A stretch of DNA of 64,000 nucleotides from an uncultured Pelagibacteraceae bacterium (lineage in GTDB: Bacteria; Pseudomonadota; Alphaproteobacteria; Pelagibacterales; Pelagibacteraceae): NCBI GenBank assembly GCA_902614055.1, contig CACMJX010000001.1, positions 377,189-441,188 of the forward strand, given 5' to 3'. The notes under the pieces were generated by a model. The model had not been told where the DNA came from. It saw only the letters and a program-made list of their open reading frames with translations, and searched no databases. The first letter of the stretch is position 1. The number at the start of each line of letters is the position of its first letter. The position numbers and the translations under genes were made by a program. Of the stretch, positions 55,210 to 62,616 are shown piece by piece.

Positions 55210-57183
55210 ATGAAAAATCATAAAATTCAAATAGTATTTATTTTAGTATTAGTTAGTTTTTTTTATACACATCTGTCATTTGCAGATCTTTCAGAAGGTA
55301 AAACAAAACTTAAATTTACAGAACATGGTCCTTTTTATGGTGTTAAAGAGGATGGCAAAAGAATTAGAGGCATATTGTTAGATCCAAATAGAGAAGGTGA
55401 TAGAAGCGATTGGTATGGATTATTTACTAACTCTGATTTTTATTGGAAGGGATATTTTAAACATACTTATGAAGATGGAAGGATACTGTACCAGTATAAT
55501 GAATATAAGATAGATAAAAAAGGCAATGTTATTCAAGATGATCAAGGTAAATTTCTATTAGTAGATTCATATCTAATTTCAAAAGAGGATTTTGAAAAAG
55601 TTAAAAAATATATAAACTACGATATTCCTATTCCATTTAGTTTTTATGATTTTGAAATTACTGAAAAAGAGAATTCAAAAAAAACAAATAAAACTTTAAA
55701 TAAAGTTAAAAATGAATTTACAGATCTTTCTTTAGAATCTATCAAAAATAAATTAGAAAGTGAATTTATTGAAATCTCTGAATTCATAATAGATGATGAC
55801 ACTGTTCAAGTTCATATGAGAAAATCAACTAGTAAAGTAAGTGACCATATAAATAAATTTGTTAGAGAAAAACACCTTAATAAACCGATATTAGATAAAG
55901 AATTAAATTCTGTAAGAAAAAGGTTTAGTCTATCAAGTGATTATAGAGGATCATACGAAAATATTACTTTGATGGAATTTGAGGAATACCCATCAATTTT
56001 TAAAACTTTTATACAAACTGTGGGAGGAGGTTTTACCTCTATTTCTTTGAATATTCATCCTGATCTGCCATGGACTATTAACTTGACACAAAATAGACTT
56101 CTTGATTTTGATGAAATTACAGACACAGTCGTTCTTAAAGAGTGGAGCGTTAAAAATAATAAAAAATATAGTTATATTACTAAAAGTTTTTTTTCAAGCG
56201 CTGAATATGGCAAGGATCCCAATCTTAATAATATTCTTACTTACAATAAAGTAGAGACTATTTCAGGAAAATTAATTAAAGAGGAAATCAAAGGAAACTG
56301 TAAGAATACAGATATTTATAAAAACATTGATGATTGTTTGAAAGAAATTGAATTATCAGAGTCAACATTTGACAAAAATATTAAATATGTGGATAAAATT
56401 AAAAAGTTAGATCAAACATTTATTACAAATCTAAAAAATAATATTCCTAAATTACAATTAGTAAATAACGAGAAATACTATGCATTGATTATTGGAAATA
56501 ATGATTACAAATATCTAGAAAAACTAGATGCGGCTGAGAATGATGCTATTGTTATTTCTGACGTTTTAGAAAAAAAATATGGTTTTGAAGTAGATCTACT
56601 TCTTAATGCTGATTACGACACAACTGTAAACTCTCTATTTAACATTACAAAAAAACTTAAAAAGAATGACAACTTGTTAATTTATTATGCGGGACATGGT
56701 GAAATTGATAAAGCAGAAGATAGAGGATACTGGCTACCTGTAGACGCAAGTTATGAAATGCGATCTAAGTGGATAAGCAATCAAAGAATAGTTGATAGAA
56801 TAAAGGCTACCAAAGCAAAACATGTATTGTTAATTGCAGATAGTTGTTTTTCAGGAACTCTGATGAGATCTGGAAGTTTGCCAAATGAAATAGAAAATAT
56901 TGATCAGAAATATATTAATAGATTAAAACAAAAAAAAACGAGATTAGTAATTACCTCTGGCGGTAATGAGCCTGTAGTTGATAGCGTGGGTGGTAATCAC
57001 TCATTATTTGCACTTAAGCTAATTGATACACTTAAAAATAATGATAGCGTAATAAATTCTCAAATATTATTTGAAAATATTAGAAGATATGTGGTTGCAA
57101 ATGCTGATCAAACTCCCGAAAGAGCTATGGTACATAAAACTGGTCATGATGGGGGAGATTTTTTATTCTTCTCAAAGAATTAA
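55210..57183 (+). CDS. Secreted caspase-fold (peptidase C14) protein with novel N-terminal region
   Basis: 657 residues. Signal peptide about 1-25 (IVFILVLVSFFYTHLSFA). Residues about 26-420 match no family I know (EGKTKLKFTEHGPFYGV, GSYENITLMEF). The C-terminal caspase domain begins at EKYYALIIGNNDY; its dyad is His496 in YYAGHGE and Cys546 in IADSCFSG, the same 50-residue spacing as in the MORN-caspase, and it ends GHDGGDFLFF. No clear ribosome site or promoter of its own; it diverges from the YNPxTGEW gene. Ends overlapping the convergent membrane gene by 4 bases. Confidence 0.88.
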   Translation: MKNHKIQIVFILVLVSFFYTHLSFADLSEGKTKLKFTEHGPFYGVKEDGKRIRGILLDPNREGDRSDWYGLFTNSDFYWKGYFKHTYEDGRILYQYNEYKIDKKGNVIQDDQGKFLLVDSYLISKEDFEKVKKYINYDIPIPFSFYDFEITEKENSKKTNKTLNKVKNEFTDLSLESIKNKLESEFIEISEFIIDDDTVQVHMRKSTSKVSDHINKFVREKHLNKPILDKELNSVRKRFSLSSDYRGSYENITLMEFEEYPSIFKTFIQTVGGGFTSISLNIHPDLPWTINLTQNRLLDFDEITDTVVLKEWSVKNNKKYSYITKSFFSSAEYGKDPNLNNILTYNKVETISGKLIKEEIKGNCKNTDIYKNIDDCLKEIELSESTFDKNIKYVDKIKKLDQTFITNLKNNIPKLQLVNNEKYYALIIGNNDYKYLEKLDAAENDAIVISDVLEKKYGFEVDLLLNADYDTTVNSLFNITKKLKKNDNLLIYYAGHGEIDKAEDRGYWLPVDASYEMRSKWISNQRIVDRIKATKAKHVLLIADSCFSGTLMRSGSLPNEIENIDQKYINRLKQKKTRLVITSGGNEPVVDSVGGNHSLFALKLIDTLKNNDSVINSQILFENIRRYVVANADQTPERAMVHKTGHDGGDFLFFSKN

Positions 57184-57368
57184 TCAATTTTATTTCTTAA
57201 TTTTTTAATTTTTTTAGATTGATTAAAGATTATTAAAATTAGGATTATTACAAATAGAGGGTAACCAATTACAAAAATGATTATATTTACAAGTTCATAT
57301 GTTGTTCCAGTAACTTTTGCAATCCATGCAAGAATATCAACACAAAGATAAAAGAAATAATCAACCAT
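57180..57368 (-). CDS. Small membrane protein downstream of a terminator
   Basis: 62 residues with a long hydrophobic core (about 29-50, IIIFVIGYPLFVIILILIIF), a weaker N-terminal helix, and a basic C-terminus (KKIKKLRNKID). It lies 21 bases beyond the hairpin that follows the secreted peptide at 57432-57608, the same layout as 54388-54558. Convergent overlap of 4 bases with the caspase gene. Unknown function. Confidence 0.5.
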   Translation of the reverse strand: MVDYFFYLCVDILAWIAKVTGTTYELVNIIIFVIGYPLFVIILILIIFNQSKKIKKLRNKID

Positions 57369-57389
57369 AATAAATTCCTGTATTTTTTT

Positions 57390-57420
57390 AAAAGCCCCTA
57401 GAGAGGAAAAAGGGGCTTTT
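57390..57420 (-). terminator. Hairpin after the secreted peptide gene 57432-57608
   Basis: AAAAGCCCCT (57390-57399) and AGGGGCTTTT (57411-57420), a 10-bp perfect stem with an 11-base loop. T residues lie on the plus-strand side too, so it may work in both directions. It lies 11 bases past the peptide stop codon. Confidence 0.65.
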
Positions 57421-57431
57421 TGATTTATATT

Positions 57432-57608
57432 TTAGCAACCGCTAAAGTTATTCCAGCAAAATCCATCTGGGCTAGTTCTGTAATGTGATCCAACATAAGT
57501 TCCGTTGCTCTTAAAGTAACCATCAACTAGAACTAAAGCATTTGCAGCTGTATTAAGGTTTAAACCAATAACTGATACTAAACCTAACATAATCATTATT
57601 TTTCTCAT
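57432..57608 (-). CDS. Small secreted peptide with GYFxSNGTYV..HYRTSPDG motif
   Basis: 58 residues from the ATG at 57608; upstream codons are just the leader with an AAAAGGA site. Signal peptide about 1-24 (MRKIMIMLGLVSVIGLNLNT..AANA). The mature part VDGYFKSNGTYVGSHYRTSPDG, then WNNFSGC, holds two Cys and a pattern (GY.RSNGTYV...H.RT.PDG..NN) that I recognise as common in small bacterial secreted proteins of unknown role. Promoter b is 43 bases upstream and a terminator follows, just like the gene at 54622-54807. Confidence 0.65.
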   Translation of the reverse strand: MRKIMIMLGLVSVIGLNLNTAANALVLVDGYFKSNGTYVGSHYRTSPDGFCWNNFSGC

Positions 57609-57651
57609 TTTGTTTCCTTTTGTTAATTGTTTTTTAATTTTCATGATTAAT

Positions 57652-57677
57652 TAACGTTTGAAATAAAATTTTATTCA
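57652..57677 (-). promoter_or_regulatory. ECF-type promoter b (TGAAT-N16-CGTTA)
   Basis: Minus-strand TGAATAAAAT, 16-base total spacing to CGTTA, preceded by a T-run of about nine bases. It lies 43 bases before the ATG at 57608. It differs from promoter a at only a few spacer bases, and the two leaders share CAA-TAACAAAAGGAAA. Confidence 0.65.
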
Positions 57678-57733
57678 AAAAAAAATACCCAATAAACTCA
57701 TTATTAATAAGGCTTCCATTCCAATAAACATAA

Positions 57734-58312
57734 TTAGCTTTTTATTATTTCTCCTGGTCCAAAACACATTCTTTGTGCTTTTTTTATATATTGAGGTAAT
57801 TTTTCTAATTTCCAATTATTATCTAGTACATCGAAATGATCTTTAGGATTGTAATGATCATTTTTAATCAGCGTAATTCTAAATTCTTTATGATGGTTAT
57901 ATAATTTCATTAAACCACTTATTAAATCTTCAAGATTATGAAAGCCTTTAAACTGCATCATAACAATTGTCATAGCTTGCAATGGGTGAACAGTAATTAC
58001 TCTTGCTGAAGATGAAAATTTATCTAATTTATTTATTCTGATTGGCAAATCTTGATTTTGTAAGTTATCTATATTTTTGATATTTCGTGTTGTCGAAAAA
58101 GAAAAAAGTATTCCAACTTTGGAACAGTCAGATTTTCTGATAAAAAATCTTAATTTATCACCATGAATAACTTTACCAGGAACAGCTGCAACAACATATT
58201 CTCCAAAATCATTAATATACCACTCATCATCTTCAGCTTTAGCATGTGGATGAACAATTAGTAAGATCACGAAAGCGACTAAATGAAGAAAAAGGAATAA
58301 TGATAATCTCAT
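57734..58312 (-). CDS. Secreted protein of unknown function
   Basis: 192 residues. Signal peptide about 1-26 (LFLHLVAFVILLIVHPHAKA), then YINDFGEYVVAAVPGKVIHGDKLRFFIRK and a region with two Cys (SDCSKVG and RMCFGPGE). His-rich in the middle (HPLQ, GFHN, YNHHKE). No known family recognised. No TGAAT-N16-CGTYA site is visible upstream, so it may not belong to the same regulon. Divergent from the tiny ORF at 58422. Confidence 0.6.
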   Translation of the reverse strand: MRLSLFLFLHLVAFVILLIVHPHAKAEDDEWYINDFGEYVVAAVPGKVIHGDKLRFFIRKSDCSKVGILFSFSTTRNIKNIDNLQNQDLPIRINKLDKFSSSARVITVHPLQAMTIVMMQFKGFHNLEDLISGLMKLYNHHKEFRITLIKNDHYNPKDHFDVLDNNWKLEKLPQYIKKAQRMCFGPGEIIKS

Positions 58313-58421
58313 GATTCTATTTTTAGAATATTGATTTGTTTTAATTAGGTTCTAATTTCGTTACGATTATGAAAAAATATCACATTTTAAACACAGAATA
58401 TTTTAGGTATAAGATAAATAT

Positions 58422-58490
58422 ATGAAATATATTTTATTAGGTGCTGCAATTGCATTTGCAATGTATCTTGGTGATAAATACATACTTTAA
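58422..58490 (+). CDS. Possible 22-residue membrane peptide
   Basis: ATG at 58422 opens MKYILLGAAIAFAMYLGDKY.., 22 residues, essentially a single short membrane helix with charged ends. It ends 13 bases before the DUF4396 gene, on the same strand. No clear ribosome site precedes it. Either a real tiny protein or a chance ORF. Confidence 0.3.
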   Translation: MKYILLGAAIAFAMYLGDKYIL

Positions 58491-58503
58491 ATAGTTAAAA
58501 TAA

Positions 58504-58947
58504 ATGAGTGCTGAAGCAATAAGTTTTAATTGGAAATGTAAACACACTTGGAGAAGAAGTGCTAAGAATACAGCTTGGTGCTTATTAGGTTGTGCTATTG
58601 GAGATTTTGGAACGATATTATTTTTTCAATTAACTAAAATTCCTTTCCCAGTTTTAAGTATTATGATTTTAGCAATAATAAATGGTTTGATTACAAGTGT
58701 AATTTTAGAGACATTTATTTTAATTAAACAAAATTTTACTTTTCAAAAAGCATTGAAGACTGCTTTAGGTATGAGTTTTATTTCGATGATTAGTATGGAA
58801 ATAGCAATGAATTTAACAGACTTCTTATTGACTGGTGGAGCAATACTTACATGGTGGGTAGTGCCAATAATGCTCGCAGTTGGTTTTATAACCCCTTGGC
58901 CATATAATTATTGGAGATTAAAAAAACATAATCAGGCTTGTCACTAA
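58504..58947 (+). CDS. DUF4396 membrane protein
   Basis: 147 residues with four membrane helices. KHTWRRSAKNTAWCLLGCAIGDFGTI at the start, NLTDFLLTGGAI and WWVVPIMLAVGFITPWPYNYWRLKKH at the end match the DUF4396 pattern (Cys/Gly/Asp in helix 1, P-W-P-Y-N-Y-W at the end). Often found with copper or heavy-metal-related genes, but the function is unknown. The next gene is 23 bases away. Confidence 0.8.
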   Translation: MSAEAISFNWKCKHTWRRSAKNTAWCLLGCAIGDFGTILFFQLTKIPFPVLSIMILAIINGLITSVILETFILIKQNFTFQKALKTALGMSFISMISMEIAMNLTDFLLTGGAILTWWVVPIMLAVGFITPWPYNYWRLKKHNQACH

Positions 58948-58970
58948 ATAATCAAAAATAAAGGAGATAA

Positions 58971-59156
58971 ATGAAAATATTAAAAGAACTAGATGATGCT
59001 AAATTAGTTATAGTTGATCTAGAAGTAAGTTTAGGGGACAAAGTAAGAAGTGCCCCCACATTATGCGCAAAGTATAAAGGAAAAATTATACCACTTAATA
59101 CTGCTCATGATGGCAGACCAATATTAATGAAAGAAGAAAATTCAATAGAAAACTAA
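58971..59156 (+). CDS. Small cytoplasmic protein, unknown
   Basis: 61 residues with a good AAAGGAG site 5 bases before the ATG. VIVDLEVSLGDKVRSAPTLCA shows a possible thioredoxin-like beta strand, but no motif decides. It sits between the DUF4396 and DUF4149 genes with gaps of 23 and 3 bases, so likely in one operon. Confidence 0.5.
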   Translation: MKILKELDDAKLVIVDLEVSLGDKVRSAPTLCAKYKGKIIPLNTAHDGRPILMKEENSIEN

Positions 59157-59159
59157 ATT

Positions 59160-59549
59160 ATGATTGAACAAGTAAGTATTTATTTAATAGCAATGATTTT
59201 AGGAATTATGTTATTTTTTTCATTCGTTATTGCTCCAGTAGTATTCACCACCTTAGATGAAGACAATGCCCGAAAGTTTATTAGAAGAATATTCCCTTTT
59301 TATTATAATGTTAATTTAGGAATTAGTTTTATTGTTATATTAACATTTTTATTTTTAAGTAAATTAGGAATTGATCTCTATTTAATTCTAGCAATCACAG
59401 TTTTATTTGCTACATCAAACTATTTGTTGATGCCATTAATCAATAAATATAGAGACGAAAAAGAGGACAAGAAATTTAAATATTCCCATTTTATCTCAGT
59501 AGTCATCAATTTTGTTCAAATGATTTGTTTAGTATTTCTTTTAATTTAA
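59160..59549 (+). CDS. DUF4149 membrane protein
   Basis: 129 residues with four membrane helices: LFFSFVIAPVVFTTLDEDNARKFIRRIFPFYY is the DUF4149 hallmark (V-x-F, Asp/Glu, then helix), and LLMPLINKYRDEKEDKKF follows. Function unknown. The stop codon lies in the first copy of the 21-bp tandem repeat at 59541-59582. Confidence 0.8.
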   Translation: MIEQVSIYLIAMILGIMLFFSFVIAPVVFTTLDEDNARKFIRRIFPFYYNVNLGISFIVILTFLFLSKLGIDLYLILAITVLFATSNYLLMPLINKYRDEKEDKKFKYSHFISVVINFVQMICLVFLLI

Positions 59550-59582
59550 GATGTTTAACTATTAATTTAAGATGTTTAACTA
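59541..59582. repeat. Perfect tandem repeat of 21 bp, two copies
   Basis: The 21-base unit (59541-59561 and 59562-59582) is repeated exactly. It contains stop codons for both neighbours: the DUF4149 gene ends in copy 1, and the minus-strand phosphatidyltransferase ends in copy 2. It therefore makes a short extra gap between convergent genes. Probably a recent slip or duplication. Confidence 0.85.
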
Positions 59583-60334
59583 TTTTGTCTTTTGATTTTT
59601 AAAAAGATATTTTTAAATACCTGACGATAAAGTTCATAAAATGTTAGACAAATAAAGTAAATATTTGAGATTAACCATATACCTAAAAATAAATAATCAA
59701 AATTGTTGTTAAGATCATAAAATGAACTTAATAAAATTTTAAAAGAGGAAATAAACCATAGAACCATAAATACAGCAGAATATCGTCTATATTTATTAAC
59801 TCGTAATGGATGAATAAATTTCATTGGTATAAATTTTAATAATATACAAGCAGATATTAGAAATAAATTATATACCTGCGTTAGATCAAATAAATATAAA
59901 TAAAAAAGCAAAATATTCCAGATACATGGAAAACCTTTATAAAAGTTATCTGAAGTCATCAAATTATTATTCGAATATGATATTGCTGATACGATTAAAA
60001 TGATAGAAGGTATAATAATTTCAAAGGGTGAGGGAACAAATTTAAACCAATAAATCATTACTGATGGAATTATTATGTAATTGAAGAAATCAATTACACT
60101 ATCAAGCATTTTACCATCTATATTTTTTACAAAAATAGATACCTTGAATTTTCTTGCTAATGTACCATCAACAGCATCTATTAATAATGCAAGTCCTAAA
60201 AATAAAAAAGCTGAGGTTTCATCATTTTTAAATACGCATATTAGTGCTAAAAAGCCTGCTATTAGTCCAGAACATGTTAACAAATGAACAGACCAAGCTA
60301 AAAGAGTATTTATATCTTTTTTATTTTTTAACAT
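59576..60334 (-). CDS. pcs: CDP-alcohol phosphatidyltransferase, phosphatidylcholine synthase-like
   Basis: 252 residues with about eight membrane helices. The CDP-alcohol signature D-x2-D-G-x2-A-R-x8-G-x3-D-x3-D is complete: IDAVDGTLARKF, then NIDGKMLDSVIDFFNY. Sequence around it (GLALLIDAVDGTLAR) and length resemble bacterial phosphatidylcholine synthase, which joins choline to CDP-diacylglycerol; a phosphatidylserine or other synthase remains possible. The stop lies in the tandem repeat. Upstream, 112 bases to the gpgS stop hold no clear signal. Confidence 0.75.
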   Translation of the reverse strand: MLKNKKDINTLLAWSVHLLTCSGLIAGFLALICVFKNDETSAFLFLGLALLIDAVDGTLARKFKVSIFVKNIDGKMLDSVIDFFNYIIIPSVMIYWFKFVPSPFEIIIPSIILIVSAISYSNNNLMTSDNFYKGFPCIWNILLFYLYLFDLTQVYNLFLISACILLKFIPMKFIHPLRVNKYRRYSAVFMVLWFISSFKILLSSFYDLNNNFDYLFLGIWLISNIYFICLTFYELYRQVFKNIFLKIKRQNS

Positions 60335-60446
60335 TCATTTTTTTAACCTATGAACCAAAATTTCTGAGATTAATCTTGTCGCGCTATAATTATGCAGAAT
60401 ACTCCAGTTTTGAATGTAGAATTATCTTTAAAATAAAAATAATTAA

Positions 60447-61667
60447 CTAAATGTAACGCATATTGTCTTCGTTAACTGCTTTTTCTAATCTTATTAAAAA
60501 ATCTGGTATTGCACTTTTGACTCTACTCCATGTTGGAATAAAAGGTGTATCCATTGGGTTTTGATAGAAAGCATCTCCTGCTTTCATAATATTTGCAGCA
60601 AATAATTCAACAGCTTTTTCCTCTGTATGAGAGTCAAATTTTAAACCATTCATTTCTGCATCATTTCTATAGGCATCTATTAAATCTAATGCTGCTCTGT
60701 AGTATGTTGCCTTTAAAGATCTGAATTGCTCTTTGCTGAATGAATGACCTTGGGTTGCCAGTTTCTTTATAAATGTTTTGATTATATCGATAGACATTCT
60801 TGATAGACCTTGCTTTTCATCGTTAATAGATAAGTTTTGATGTTTGTGATCATAGGTATCTGCCAAATCTACCTGGCAAATGTTTTGAGGAGAGAAGTTT
60901 CTTTGCATTTCAGATAAAATTCCTATTTCTATACCCCAGTCTGATGAAATTCTTAGCTCTGGTAGAATATTTCTTCTAAATGAAAATTCTCCAGCCAAAG
61001 GATATTTAAAAGATTTCATAAAGTTTAGGTAATCGCTTTTACCTATAGTTTTTTCGAGTGCATTCAACAGTGGAAAAACAAGTAATCTTGCAACTCTTCC
61101 ATTCATTTTATTATCTGCAACACGTGGGTAGAAACCTTTGCAAAATTCAAAATTAAATAATGGATTTACGACAGGATAAAATAGTTTTGCTAACATTCTG
61201 CGGTCATATGTTTTAATATCACAATCATGCAATGCTACAGATCTTGCACTATCTCTTGCTATAGACATTCCTATGCAGTACCAAACATTTCTACCTTTCC
61301 CATATTCATTTGGAGCTAGATCTAATTTTTTTAATTCTTTGTCTAATTTTTTAAGATTAGGTCCATCGTTCCATAGAATTGTAAATGGGGTTTCTAATTT
61401 CTCAAAAAATGTCCAAGCCTTTCTTGCTTGTGCTTCTGAAGCTCTATCTAAGCCAATAATTATATGATTTAGATAGTTAGTTTTACTGATTTCGCTAACA
61501 ATTTTCGGTAAAGCATCACCTCTTAACTCTGAATATAGACAAGGCAAAATTAATTCCATCTTTCTTTCTTTGGAAAAATTTAATAAATCTTTTTCAAGAT
61601 CTTTGGTTGACTTAGTACCAAAGTCGTGAAGTGTTGATATGGTACCATCTTGATAGAAATCACTCAT
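60447..61667 (-). CDS. gpgS: Glucosyl-3-phosphoglycerate synthase-like (GT81) enzyme
   Basis: 406 residues with a GT-A fold. MELILPCLYSE starts the nucleotide strand, YGKGRNVWYCIGMSIARD and VALHDCDIKTYD (DxD-type metal motif) form the sugar-donor site, and AGEFSFRRNILPELRISSDWGIEIGILSEM matches GpgS/MpgS enzymes. With the following HAD phosphatase it would make glucosylglycerate (or mannosylglycerate), a compatible solute, via 3-phosphoglycerate. Starts 14 bases after the phosphatase stop. Donor sugar not certain. Confidence 0.8.
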   Translation of the reverse strand: MSDFYQDGTISTLHDFGTKSTKDLEKDLLNFSKERKMELILPCLYSELRGDALPKIVSEISKTNYLNHIIIGLDRASEAQARKAWTFFEKLETPFTILWNDGPNLKKLDKELKKLDLAPNEYGKGRNVWYCIGMSIARDSARSVALHDCDIKTYDRRMLAKLFYPVVNPLFNFEFCKGFYPRVADNKMNGRVARLLVFPLLNALEKTIGKSDYLNFMKSFKYPLAGEFSFRRNILPELRISSDWGIEIGILSEMQRNFSPQNICQVDLADTYDHKHQNLSINDEKQGLSRMSIDIIKTFIKKLATQGHSFSKEQFRSLKATYYRAALDLIDAYRNDAEMNGLKFDSHTEEKAVELFAANIMKAGDAFYQNPMDTPFIPTWSRVKSAIPDFLIRLEKAVNEDNMRYI

Positions 61668-61681
61668 GGCGGGAACCTATC

Positions 61682-62485
61682 CTATGATCCAATTTTTTGT
61701 ATAGCCGTTTTGATCACATCAGCCCACCCCAAAGGAGATGGCTCAGTAGATTTGATTAAATTATCTATATTTATCAACGAACTATCAAAATTATCATTTT
61801 TAACCAAACATGCATAATTGCTCTGTCTTAACATATCTATATCATTTTGGTTATCGCCAACCCCAATGGTTATTATTTCATCATCTACTTCATTTTTTAT
61901 TAATTCTAGAGTTTTGGTCATAGCTTTTGATTTATTAACATTGTCACAAATGCTCATTATTCTTCCTCCAGTCTGAACAGTTAATCCAGCATTATTCATA
62001 ATTTTAATAAATTCATTTTTTCCTATTTCATTCCCATTAAATAATATTGGTAATGAGTGTTTTCTTTTTAAAGCTAGCCCAATTTTGTCCAACGGAAGAC
62101 CAAAAATTTCTTGCTGTTTTTTAGAATTTAATTTTAAAATAAAAGAGATTTTATCTCTTAAATGAGAAGGAATATTTTCATTGAAAATTTGATAAATTTG
62201 ATCAGTTGATCTACTTAATGATACTTTTTCAGGTAGGTTTGAATGTATTAAATTTAATCCGTGAATACTTGATCCATTTTCTGCAATAAAACTTATATTT
62301 AAATTATACAGTTTATTAAAATCTAATAATTCAGCTTCTGTTTTGCTAGAGTTAGGAATTATTTTAATTTCTTTTAAAAGCAGTTCTTTGAAGTAATTTT
62401 CAATTTCATCAAACCTAAATGTATCTTTATCTAACAGAGATCCATCTAGATCAGTGAAAATTATAATTTGTTTTTTTTGTTTCAT
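61682..62485 (-). CDS. gpgP: HAD phosphatase, glucosyl/mannosyl-3-phosphoglycerate phosphatase family
   Basis: 267 residues from the ATG at 62485 (62503 would add six hydrophobic residues). IIFTDLDGSLLDKDTF is HAD motif I; IIPNSSKTEAEL is motif II; IGVGDNQNDIDMLRQSNYACLV is motif IV, with a C2-type cap of the Cof/MPGP subgroup. It should remove phosphate from the gpgS product, giving the free solute. First of the two-gene unit; divergent from tRNA-Leu. Confidence 0.78.
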   Translation of the reverse strand: MKQKKQIIIFTDLDGSLLDKDTFRFDEIENYFKELLLKEIKIIPNSSKTEAELLDFNKLYNLNISFIAENGSSIHGLNLIHSNLPEKVSLSRSTDQIYQIFNENIPSHLRDKISFILKLNSKKQQEIFGLPLDKIGLALKRKHSLPILFNGNEIGKNEFIKIMNNAGLTVQTGGRIMSICDNVNKSKAMTKTLELIKNEVDDEIITIGVGDNQNDIDMLRQSNYACLVKNDNFDSSLINIDNLIKSTEPSPLGWADVIKTAIQKIGS

Positions 62486-62526
62486 TAAAGTAAATATTAA
62501 CATAAATACTCATGAAAATAACTAAT

Positions 62527-62612
62527 GCCCTCGTGGTGAAATTGGTAGACACAAAGGACTTAAAATCCTTGCCATTTATGGAGTGCCAGTTCGAGTCTGG
62601 CCGAGGGCACCA
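62527..62612 (+). tRNA. tRNA-Leu, anticodon UAA
   Basis: An 86-base cloverleaf. Acceptor stem GCCCTCG pairs with CGAGGGC; the D-loop has GGTAGAC-like bases; anticodon stem AAGGA/TCCTT with loop CTTAAAA gives TAA; a long variable arm follows, typical of Leu; the T-arm holds GTTCGAGTC. CCA is encoded at 62610-62612. Confidence 0.95.
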
Positions 62613-62616
62613 CTAA

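Noticed and set aside
58357..58380. A fifth TGAAT-N16-CGTYA site upstream of the 57734-58312 gene
   Set aside because: CGTTA is present nearby, but there is no TGAAT at the 16-base spacing in either orientation.
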